A stretch of DNA of 64,000 bases from contig CP133159.1 in assembly GCA_030913385.1 (NCBI GenBank), positions 3,866,584 to 3,930,583 on the forward strand, written 5' to 3'. This document shows, piece by piece, positions 1 to 9,700 of the stretch. Both the position numbers and the translations under genes were made by a program. The notes under the pieces were generated by a model. That model was not told the DNA's origin, searched no databases, and worked only from the letters and a program-made list of their open reading frames with translations. This DNA is from Cytophagaceae bacterium ABcell3 (GTDB taxonomy: Bacteria > Bacteroidota > Bacteroidia > Cytophagales > Cytophagaceae). Position 1 is the stretch's first letter. Every line of letters begins with the position of its first letter.

Positions 1-764
1 CCAGAACCTGGGACCTTAATTTCCCCGAACAGGCTAGAATAGATGTGATAGACATTACAGACCTTCAAGTCAGTCACAGGATAAGCAGCATCTACAGAAT
101 GCCGATAGAAAACATGCCCCAATACCTTGCTCAAACAAACCATGTCTGGACACATTCGCCTATTTGCAAAAGAAGTGCTGACGTTTTCAAACACTTTAAC
201 AAAAAAGTATACATTATCCGCGACCCGAGGGACAGGGCTATTTCAGCTTCAAAATATTATACATCGCTCTACATGCTCAAATATTTTCCTCAAGAAGAAA
301 AAGATCCGCAAAGTTTTCTTAATAAAAACCTAGAAAAATTAATGCACGAATGGGTTTGGCATGTATGGGACCATTTAAGAATGAGCAAGACACATAATAT
401 ACATTTCTTGTTTTTTGAGGGTTTAAAAACAAACTTTCAGCAGGAATTACAAGGTCTATTGGACTACTTGGAAATAGATTTAACAAAGAACCAAAAGCTG
501 TTTATAGAAGATGCTGTTAGTTTCAGTACATTAAAAAAACAGAACCCTAAGCATCTAAAAACAGGAAAGTTCGGTTATTGGAAAGAACACCTAAACGACA
601 CTCAGCTAAGCACCACACTAAAAATAGTAAACCCTCTCTTAAACTTCTTAGGATATCCTGAAGATGACACGCCAACAACAGTGCCTCCTCTTAATGCAAC
701 CATGCAGGAGATCGCTTCTCTTAAAGAAAAGCTTATTTACTCACAGCAGTTTTTGTATAGTTAA
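1..764 (+). CDS. Sulfotransferase-family protein, 5' end cut by window edge
   Basis: The reading frame is open from base 3, so the true start lies before the window; the GTG at 45 is only an internal codon. A motif RDPRDRAISASKYY fits the 3'-phosphate-binding motif of PAPS-dependent sulfotransferases, and near the C-terminus KTGKFGYWKEHL resembles the conserved R/K-x-G-x-x-G-x-W-K motif of that family. The N-terminal PAPS loop must lie upstream. By family the protein would transfer a sulfo group from PAPS to a carbohydrate or small molecule; the substrate cannot be inferred. The last ~30 residues are polar and resemble the start of a coiled coil. No partner gene follows on this strand. Confidence 0.8.
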   Translation, partial: RTWDLNFPEQARIDVIDITDLQVSHRISSIYRMPIENMPQYLAQTNHVWTHSPICKRSADVFKHFNKKVYIIRDPRDRAISASKYYTSLYMLKYFPQEEKDPQSFLNKNLEKLMHEWVWHVWDHLRMSKTHNIHFLFFEGLKTNFQQELQGLLDYLEIDLTKNQKLFIEDAVSFSTLKKQNPKHLKTGKFGYWKEHLNDTQLSTTLKIVNPLLNFLGYPEDDTPTTVPPLNATMQEIASLKEKLIYSQQFLYS

Positions 765-951
765 TTTATGGTATTTTATTGCTTACCTGCCTATAGTTAA
801 CAGATGCCGGAGCGGGTTTAGGAGCGTATTTTACCTCCCTGAACACCTCTTACATTGAATTTTCAGAGTTCAATCCTTTAGCACTCCCCCACCGTCTTAA
901 CAATCCCATTTCATCAAGGTTGATTAATTATATAGAGAAAAAAAATAAACA

Positions 952-2016
952 ATGGAGAAAGGAAGGCACGCAGAAAGACCAAAGCAGATACCTGCAAAAG
1001 GATGGAAAGAGGTACTTATTAGGGTAAAAGACAATTTCACGAGCGACTATCTGGATGTAGTTTCAGCGGGAGTTGGATTTTACTTCTTTTTGGCACTTTT
1101 CCCGTTAATAGCAGCATCAATAGCCATTTATGGTTTGATTTTCGACCCTCAGGAGGTAGAACAACATATAGAGGGATTGGCAGGTGCTTTACCACAAGAA
1201 GCACATACGCTTATCTCACAAGGACTGCAAAACCTGGTGGAACAATCGGAGCAGGGACTGGGATGGGCCTTGGTCATAAGTATCTTGGTCAGTTTATGGT
1301 CTGCCAACCAAGGTACGAAAGCCGTTTTCGACGGAGTAAACATTGCTTACAATGAGAAAATAGAGCGAAGTTTTATTAAGAATAATTTATTAGGATTTGC
1401 CGTAACCTTAGGCGGTATAGTAGTAGGCCTTATTAGCGCAGTGCTGGTCATAGGATTTCCAGCAGTAGTCGGCAGACTAGGACTTCCTGAAACCCTTACG
1501 GGAATACTTTCTTTTGTGAGATGGCCTTTACTGTTTGCGATTGTCATCTTTTCTTTTGGTGTTATTTATAAGGTATCTCCTGACAGGGAAAATCCAAAGT
1601 TCAGATGGACAAGTCCGGGAGCAGTTTTCGCTACCTGTCTTTGGATTGCAGGTTCTCTGCTGTTCTCGCTTTATGTAGACAATTTTGGAGACTTTGATGC
1701 CACTTATGGTTCAGTAGCTGCAGTTATTATCCTCATGCTATGGTTCCAACTTACGGCCATCAGCATTTTGATAGGCGCAGAGATAAATTCTGAACTGGAA
1801 CACCAAACCAGTAAAGACACTACGACAGGAGAACCACACCCTATGGGCGAAAGAGGCGCCTGGCATGCAGACCATGTGGCTAAAACCGAGGAAAAAGAAG
1901 AAGAAGAAAAAGAGGAGAAACACAAACAAAGAGAGCCTGCCAAAAGGAAAAAAACTCGTAGAGCGGGCGGGAAAATTCGTAAGCCTAATGATTTTAGGGA
2001 CAAAAGTGATAATTAG
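952..2016 (+). CDS. YihY/BrkB-family inner membrane protein
   Basis: 354 residues with about six membrane segments (roughly 41-65, 102-118, 145-175, 190-210, 225-245 and 255-275), the pattern of the YihY/virulence factor BrkB family. The segment DVVSAGVGFYFFLALFPL near the N-terminus and SLWSANQGTKAVFDG near residue 120 are typical of the family. Its biochemical role is unsettled. The C-terminal ~70 residues are very hydrophilic, with a Lys/Glu run encoded by a GAA/AAA-rich stretch (about 1885-1930), and probably form a cytoplasmic tail. The ATG at 952 lies just after an A-rich leader. A hairpin overlaps the stop codon. Confidence 0.88.
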   Translation: MEKGRHAERPKQIPAKGWKEVLIRVKDNFTSDYLDVVSAGVGFYFFLALFPLIAASIAIYGLIFDPQEVEQHIEGLAGALPQEAHTLISQGLQNLVEQSEQGLGWALVISILVSLWSANQGTKAVFDGVNIAYNEKIERSFIKNNLLGFAVTLGGIVVGLISAVLVIGFPAVVGRLGLPETLTGILSFVRWPLLFAIVIFSFGVIYKVSPDRENPKFRWTSPGAVFATCLWIAGSLLFSLYVDNFGDFDATYGSVAAVIILMLWFQLTAISILIGAEINSELEHQTSKDTTTGEPHPMGERGAWHADHVAKTEEKEEEEKEEKHKQREPAKRKKTRRAGGKIRKPNDFRDKSDN

Positions 2017-2052
2017 GGGTAGCGGCAAGGCATGCCTTGCCACTACCCTAAT
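2013..2052. repeat. Near-perfect palindrome at the 3' end of the yihY-like gene
   Basis: An inverted repeat centred on GGCAAGGCATGCCTTGCC, extended outward by GGGGTAG and CTACCC arms, covers the stop codon and the next 36 bases. It would form a very stable RNA hairpin but lacks a T-run on either side, so it is not a standard intrinsic terminator. It may stabilise the 3' end or be a dispersed palindromic repeat. Confidence 0.6.
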
Positions 2053-2109
2053 TCATGCTATATCTGCGAACCCACTGTGCACGAAAAACGAATTGTTATC
2101 ATGCCATAA

Positions 2110-2580
2110 CTACCAAACCCCTAACTGTCTACCTATTGCTTTTATTTGCCCGATATGGTAGGCATTGTGGTGAAAAGCAGTCATAGCTGCCCAAGCGACC
2201 GACTTGCCATTGCCGTACACCTTATGCAGGTCAACATCTTTACTTTTCACTATTTTGATCATTTTATCTAGTTGACCTTCTAAATGAAGAATGGATGTTT
2301 CCCAGTCTTCTTTAGTCTCAGGGTTCATATTTTTTGGCCAATAAGCTTCGGGCCACACATCTTGATTATTCTCTGGGTCATCCATAAAATGTAAAAGGAC
2401 AGTTTGCCGATATTTCAAATGCTCAAGCAAACCATATGCAGAAAATGGGAGCCCATCTAGGACATACCCTGCTTTCTCATAGTGAAACTCTTTTAACAGC
2501 GTAACTACCGGGGCAAATCCTCCTTGTAAAAGTTCTACTAAATAATCTTTGAAATACGCACTTTTCTCATCCAACACCAT
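2110..2580 (-). CDS. DinB-like (DinB/YfiT family) protein
   Basis: 156 residues from the ATG at 2580 (the codon before it is GTG). The C-terminal segment FHHNAYHIGQIKAIGRQLG carries the H-x-x-x-H-x-G-Q-I signature of the DinB four-helix-bundle superfamily, whose members are metal-binding and often thiol-dependent enzymes. A further histidine in KEFHYEKAGY is a candidate third metal ligand. The size is normal for the family and the reaction is unknown. It converges on the yihY-like gene and lies downstream of the T9SS locus on the same strand, 130 bases after the PorP/SprF gene, with no visible functional link. Confidence 0.82.
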   Translation of the reverse strand: MVLDEKSAYFKDYLVELLQGGFAPVVTLLKEFHYEKAGYVLDGLPFSAYGLLEHLKYRQTVLLHFMDDPENNQDVWPEAYWPKNMNPETKEDWETSILHLEGQLDKMIKIVKSKDVDLHKVYGNGKSVAWAAMTAFHHNAYHIGQIKAIGRQLGVW

Positions 2581-2710
2581 CACACAAAACTTTCATCCTA
2601 ACTCTTATATTAAAAGAATCCAGCTTATGAAGCTTTTGTTTAGTGCGACCATTTTCAAAAAGGTATCCTCACAGGCAAACCACAAAAATTATATTTTCCA
2701 GCCCCCAGTA

Positions 2711-3781
2711 TTACCATACAAAACTCGGTCTGGCATTACCATACTTCCTATTGATGATTCTGAGACCAAGCATTATTTCATGAGAATTAGGTCTATGGTA
2801 CCTATTCCCATCAAGCATGGAAATATCATAAGAATACCCAAAATCAAACCGGTCTGCATAGGTAAAGCCAATAAGGAAGACAACTGCATCTGCAGTACGG
2901 TAGGAAACTCCACCCCATAACAGGTCCATATAATTTGCTTTTACAGTAAGGTCAACTGCAGGAACCGTTCCAGGGAAAAAACGAACCAATGTAGAAGGTA
3001 CCAGGGCCACTTCGTCGCTAATCCTCATCCGATAGCCACCAGTAAAAAAGTAATGCCTTTCCATATTATATACCCCGGTCACATGTGGCTGCACTTGGTT
3101 TCCAAAAGCAGCCTCTCCAGCCAAAAGCTGATTAATAGAAAAGCCAGTATAAAACCGTTCGCCGTAAACCATCATGCCAACCATGGCATCTGGTACTAAC
3201 CCATGCATGTTATTGTTATAAGCAATGGCCATATCCCCATCCTCTTCCAACACAGCACGACTCCAGTCCATACGGTGCTGCCGCACCCCTATAAATGCAC
3301 CCATAGAAGCGTATACTTTAGGCGTCAAAGGAATATGGTATGCATAAGATGCGTGGACTGAAGCATTAGAGTAAAGACCAGCTTGGTCCAGCATAACCAT
3401 ACCTCCTACTCCATGGTGAGGCTTAACCTTATACCCAGAAGGAACAGTAGCATTTTCACGCCTTTTGTATCCTAAAAGCCTGCCCAACCTCCCAGGCTCT
3501 TTATACTCACCATCTTCCGACGGAACAACATCTACACTCTCCCGGTTTATAGTCTTTTTGCCAATTTGGCTATGACCTGTCATATAAATACTTCTCGGTG
3601 CACCTGGCAAGCCTGTCCATTGGTTTCTATGGCCGGCTTTGGCCTCCATAAAATTTTCAGCACCCCCAACAGCAGGGTTTATTAAATAATGGTTCCAAAG
3701 GTATTGCGAAAACATAGGAACCTGCTGGGCCTCGACAGAAAAAGGCAATAGGAGCAAAAACAAAAATCTAAGCTTATTCAT
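2711..3781 (-). CDS. PorP/SprF-family type IX secretion outer membrane protein
   Basis: 356 residues with a signal peptide ending near VEAQQ, then the diagnostic PorP/SprF opening QVPMFSQYLWNHYLINPAVGG. The rest has alternating beta-strand character expected of an outer-membrane barrel (for example GVGGMVMLDQAGLYSNASVHASY in outline). In Flavobacterium johnsoniae, SprF is needed to secrete SprB, and PorP/SprF proteins are generally paired with type B-CTD substrates. This gene starts 8 bases after the stop of the giant SprB-repeat gene on the same strand, so the two are almost certainly one transcript and this is the dedicated partner of that adhesin. Confidence 0.92.
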   Translation of the reverse strand: MNKLRFLFLLLLPFSVEAQQVPMFSQYLWNHYLINPAVGGAENFMEAKAGHRNQWTGLPGAPRSIYMTGHSQIGKKTINRESVDVVPSEDGEYKEPGRLGRLLGYKRRENATVPSGYKVKPHHGVGGMVMLDQAGLYSNASVHASYAYHIPLTPKVYASMGAFIGVRQHRMDWSRAVLEEDGDMAIAYNNNMHGLVPDAMVGMMVYGERFYTGFSINQLLAGEAAFGNQVQPHVTGVYNMERHYFFTGGYRMRISDEVALVPSTLVRFFPGTVPAVDLTVKANYMDLLWGGVSYRTADAVVFLIGFTYADRFDFGYSYDISMLDGNRYHRPNSHEIMLGLRIINRKYGNARPSFVW

Positions 3782-3789
3782 TATTCTGC

Positions 3790-6700
3790 TTATCTAACAA
3801 TAGTAATAAATCCTGAAACAGGCTCTGAACCTGGCGCTGTTTTTAAAGTATAATAGTAAGTTCCGGCAGGCATTTCAGCACCATTCGACCTTCCGTCCCA
3901 ACCAGAAAAGACTCCTGATTCCCGGTATAGGATGACACCCCACCGGTTGAATATTTCAATGCTCGCTTCAGGGTAAAAGTGAATATTGCGAATGCGCCAA
4001 ACATCATTGACTCCATCTCCATTAGGGGTAAAAGTATTAGGAATATGCAGTTCTTCTACAAACACTGTTACTTCTGCCGAGGCAAAACAGCCATTGGTAT
4101 CTGCAACTTCCACTGAAAATACCGTTGTTTCCTTAGGACTGGCAATAGGATTGTCCACACTGGTGTTATTCAAACTTTCATGATCTTCCCACTGATAAGA
4201 GACTCCCCCTGTAGCCTGTAACTGTACACTGCCACCGGAAATAATGGAAGTATCCATTCCTGCACTTACATTAAAGTCAGGGAAATAAGTAATATATGCT
4301 GGTTCAGTATAAAAAGGAGCGCAATTGCCATTTTGCACATATGCCCTAAAAATAACGGTTCCATCTTGGTCTCCACCGTAAGGGTATAACCTATCATCTG
4401 TAACATCCACCTCTTCGAAAGCCAAATCTGTAGCGTCTGCATATTCCCAATGCAGCACAGAGGTAAAAGTCCCTACTACCTGTAAAGAATCAACTTTTTC
4501 ATCAATACAATAGCTATTGCCTCCTGTTACCAAGGCGGGTTCCTGTCTATCCACATTAAGCATCACGGTATCGCTATAAGCCACTCCACAGTCTCCAGTG
4601 ACCATTAAATAAAAAACAGTAGAGTCCAACTCCGGAAGTACAGGTTCAACTACCAATTCCGATTGGGAGAGTCCTGACAGGGTGTCGGTGTTTTCAAGGC
4701 CTTCGGCAAACCACTGCCAAGTAACATCACCCGCCCCTTCCTCTATATCTACAGAAAACACCGCACCACCACCTTCACAAACCCTTTGATTTGCAGGATG
4801 AAAAGCTATTTTAGGAGCGGAGACAAGGTCTATATGCTCCAGTTCGTATGCATCTTCCAAAATATACGAACAACCAGAAGCGTCCCTAATCTGTACAGAA
4901 TAAGTACCACCAGAAAGGTTTTCAAAAATAGGATATTCAGCCCATGAGCTGCCATTTACAGAATACATGTATGGGGGCACACCACCAGACACATCACCAA
5001 TTTCGATCTCCCCATTTGAATTGCCCTCACAGCCCGAAGCATTATTGCTCAGAACGGTAGCCTGTACCACCTCTGGCTCTTCCAATGAAATACTCTGTTT
5101 AAGAATTTCAAAACATGAGGCATCAGAGGCATCTTTAATGTGGACTTGGTAGTTTCCTGGCTCTAAACCTGAAAAAGAAGATGCAGAAGACCAGTTTGCC
5201 CCGCCATCTATCGAGTATCTATATTGCCCACTTCCTCCTTGAGGACTAACAACAGAGATTAAGCCATCATCATAACCATGACAAGAAATACCCGAGAACT
5301 CTACATTAGCACTCAATGCTTCCGGTTCTCGCACAATGTTTCCTGAGAAATCAGCAATACATGCATGGTCGGTTGGATCCCGCATATAAACAGTATAAGC
5401 CCCTGAAGCCAACCCTTCAAAAGTACCATAAGGGCTCCACAGCAAACCATCCAAACTAAATTCATACTGACCGCTACCTCCTGAAGGAGCCATAACAGAT
5501 ATTTCGCCATTTTCAGCTCCCAAACATGTTACTGCTGTACTTGTTATATTTGCGTGAAGTTCATAAGAGTTAACTACATATTCCCCTAAGTCAGTTTGAC
5601 ATTCCTTATCTTCTTCATCCCTAATTAACAGGTTAAATGCCCCAGGAGACAACCCTTCGAAAACCTCCTCACCTTGCCAAGCTTCCCCACCATCAATGCT
5701 ATATCCATAGTTAAAGCTCCCTCCAGAGACCGAAGTAAAACTGATTTCGCCCTTTTCGCCTCCTTCACAAGGAATGTCTACCACCTCTACCGAAGCTGAC
5801 AGTTGTTCAGGTTCAGCCACCTCAAACACACCTAAAGATACCTGACAAACATCATTCTCAGCATCCCGTATTTCTACTTCATAAGAACCTAGGGTCAATC
5901 CCTTAAACTCTTGTTCTCCCAGCCACTCACCATCAATATTGAATTCAAAAGTTCCACTGCCACCTGTAATGTTACTTAAAGATATCATTCCATTCTCCAA
6001 CCCATTACAGGAAACATCTTCTACTTCAACAGTGGCCGAAAGTTTTTCTGGTTGGTGCAACGAGTATGTTCCCAAAGAGGATTGACAAGTATTAAAGTTG
6101 GCGTCGCGAATCCAAACCTCATAATCGCCAGCTTCCAAGTCAGCAAAGTCGCTTGTAGCCCAAGAACTTTTTCCATCAATTGAAAACTCATAAGCACCGC
6201 TACCTCCTGAAAGTGATAAAAACTCTATTGCTCCATCAGAACCTTCGAAGCAATTTATATGGTTGCTAACTACTTCAGCATGCAACGCTTCAGGCGCTTC
6301 CACCTCAATTTCACCCAACGAAGTGTAACACGCACCTTCGGACACATCAGCATCAGCAATTAGCACTTCATAATTTCCAGCATTGAGCCCTGAAAAGTGG
6401 TTTGAAGCCTGCCAATTGGAACCTCCGTCTATAGAATATTTAAAAGAACCACTTCCTCCTGAAGAAGCAAGTACTGAAACAGCGCCTTCGGCTGCCCCAT
6501 GGCAATTGACATGGTCAACTTCAAGGTCTCCAGACAATATTTCCGGCTGAACCAAGCTAACTGTTTCTGGTGAAGTGTAACAATTTTGATTCTTTGCATC
6601 TCTTACATTGACAGTATACGCTCCAGCCGAAAGGTTAGCATGCACAGGTTCCATTCCCCAAGTCTCTCCGCCATCAAGAGAAAACTCGTATTTTCCACTT

Positions 6701-9700
6701 CCTCCAGAAGGGTTTATTTCAATTACCCCAGTGGCTTCCCCATAGCATTGCAAAGGAAAATATTCAACACTAAAAGATAGTTCCTCAGGTTCTTCGATGC
6801 CAAAAGAACCTAAAGACCTTGCACAATTATTGGCTTCTGCATCTCGAATGACTGCCACAAAATTTCCTGCAGAAATATTTGAGAAGTTCGGACTGCCGTT
6901 CCAAGTGTCCCCACCATCAATCGAGTACTCATAATTACCGCTACCTCCCGAAGGGTTCTCAAATACAACTTGTCCATTATCCCCTCCATAGCAAGTTGCA
7001 TTCACCTGATTTACCGAAGCATTTAAAATTTGAGGCTGACTTACAACAACAGGATCAAATATTCGCACACAGGCAGTATTTGAAGCATCTCTTATAGCCA
7101 CCTGATATTCCGCAGGAGCTAAATCATTAAAATTCCCATGTGCACCCCATGAGTTTCCACCATCCGTAGAATATTCAAATACACCACTGCCACCTACAGG
7201 ATCGACAATGATAATTTCACCATCCTGCACCCCATTGCACGTACTGTTTTTCACCTCAACCGTAGCCTCTAGAGCATCTACAGAAGCTATAGTTACGCTT
7301 CCTAACTTTCTCTCACAAGTATTCAGGTTGCCGTCCCTTACATATACCGTATAGTTCCCTGCTGCAAGGTTTTCAAAAGACGTCCCTTCTTGCCAGTGTT
7401 GACCGTTGTCAACCGAATATTCGTAAGCACCGCTGCCCCCTGTCGGCATGGAAAGGTGAATTGCGCCACTGTTGGTTCCAAAGCAGTTTACTTCTACCGC
7501 TTCAATTTCAGCGGCCATTGGTTCGGGCTGCGCTATGACCGTGCTTTCTGCTTCTGCCATACAAGCATGGTCTTCTGCGTCCCTCACCAAGACCTGATTA
7601 TAAATACCGGCAGGCAAACCTTCAAAAACAGCCGCTTCTTGCCAATAATTTCCGTTATCGACCGAAAACTGGTACGATCCACTCCCGCCCGAAACATTTA
7701 CTGCTATAGATCCTTCATTGCCCCCATAGCAATTGTTGTCACTGGAAGACAGAGAAACAGACAAAGCTTCAGGTGCGGTTACCTCATAGCTTCCCAAGCT
7801 TATGGAGCATGAAGGATTTGCCTCATCACGAAGGAAAACTTCATAAGCCCCCGCCTCAAGTTCCATAAATTCATTGCTTGATTGCCACTCCCCAATGCTG
7901 AACTCATAACTGCCACTTCCCCCGCTTACGTCGCTAACGAGCAAAGAACCATTGTCTCCACCATCACAAGTCACCGGCGACACTTCCACAGAACCGTTCA
8001 ACACAGAGGGCTGTGACAGTTCCACGTTGCCCAAACCAATTTGGCAGGCAGGGTTTTCTGCATCACGAATAAACGGGGTATAGACAGACGCTCCAAGAGA
8101 AGGGAATATACCCGAAGACTGCCAATCGGTACCGTTCACAGAATATACGTACACGCCACTGCCCCCGGTCGGGCTGGTGAAAACGATCTGCCCAGTTTCC
8201 CCTTCATAGCAACCTACATGTTCATAGTCAACCACCGCAGCAAGCTCTTCTGGCTGGGAAAGGCTCACCACCTCCAGTTCCCGCTGGCAACCGGGCTCGT
8301 TTTTGTCCCTTATATATACCGTATAGTTCCCCGCTTCAAGGTTTTCAAAAGACGTCCCTTCTTGCCAGTGTTGACCGTTGTCAACTGAATATTCGTAAGC
8401 ACCGCTGCCTCCTGTCGACATGGAAAAATGGATTGCGCCACTGTTGGTTCCGAAGCAGTTAACTTCTACCGCTTCAATTTCAGCGGTCATTGGTTCGGGT
8501 TGCGCTATGACCGTGCTTTCCCCTTCTGTCATACAAGCATGGTCTTCTGCGTCCCTCACAAAAACCTGGTTATAGATACCGGCAGGCAGACCTTCAAAAA
8601 CAGCCGCTTCTTGCCAAGAATTTCCGTTGTCGACCGAAAACTGGTACGATCCACTCCCGCCCGAAACATTTACTGCTATAGATCCTTCATTGCCCCCATA
8701 GCAATTGTTGTCACTGGAAGACAGAGAAACAGACAAAGCTTCAGGTGCGGTTATCTCATAGCTTCCCAAGCTTATGGAGCATGAAGGATTTGCCTCATCA
8801 CGAAGGAAAACTTCATAAGCCCCCGCCTCAAGTTCCATAAATTCATTGCTTGATTGCCACTCCCCAATGCTGAACTCATAACTGCCACTTCCCCCGCTTA
8901 CGTCGCTAACGAGCAAAGAACCATTGTCTCCACCATCACAAGTCACCGGCGACACTTCCACAGAACCGTTCAATACAGAGGGCTGTGACAGTTCCACGTT
9001 GCCCAAACCAATTTGGCAGGCAGGGTTTTCTGCATCACGAATAAACGGGGTATAGACAGACGCTCCAAGAGAAGGGAATATACCCGAAGACTGCCAATCG
9101 GTACCGTTCACAGAATATTCGTACACGCCACTGCCCCCGGTCGGACTGGAGAAAACGATCTGCCCAGATTCTCCTTCATAGCAATCTACATGTTCATAGT
9201 CAACCACCGCAGCAAGCTCTTCTGGCTGGGAAAGGCTCACCACCTCCAGTTCCCGCTGGCAACCGGGCTCGTTTTTGTCCCTTATATATACCGTATAGTT
9301 CCCCGCTGCAAGGTTTTCAAAAGACGTCCCTTCTTGCCAGTGTTGACCGTTGTCAACCGAATATTCGTAAGCTCCGCTGCCTCCTGTCGGCATGGAAAAA
9401 TGGATTGCGCCACTGTTGGTTCCGAAGCAGTTTACCTCTACAACATCTACAGATGCCGAAAGCTCTTCAGGAGCATTTATATCCAGCAATCCAAGAGAAA
9501 GTACACAAGAGGTATCATTTGCATCACGAACGTTGACGGCAAATTCTCCAGAGGGCAAATCAGAAAATTCTGCACCAGGCACCCACACCCCTTCGTTTAT
9601 ACTAAATTCATATTCGCCAGAACCACCAGATATCGTATGGAAAGAAATAGAACCATCTTCCTCTCCATAACAAGAAACATGGTCTTTTGCTACAGAAGCA

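Noticed and set aside
1885-1930. GAA/AAA-rich run in the yihY-like gene as a phase-variable repeat
   Set aside because: The units are irregular and encode an ordinary charged tail; no clean microsatellite.
6980-9460. CRISPR-like regular spacing
   Set aside because: The periodicity is that of SprB protein repeats within an open reading frame, not repeats with unique spacers.
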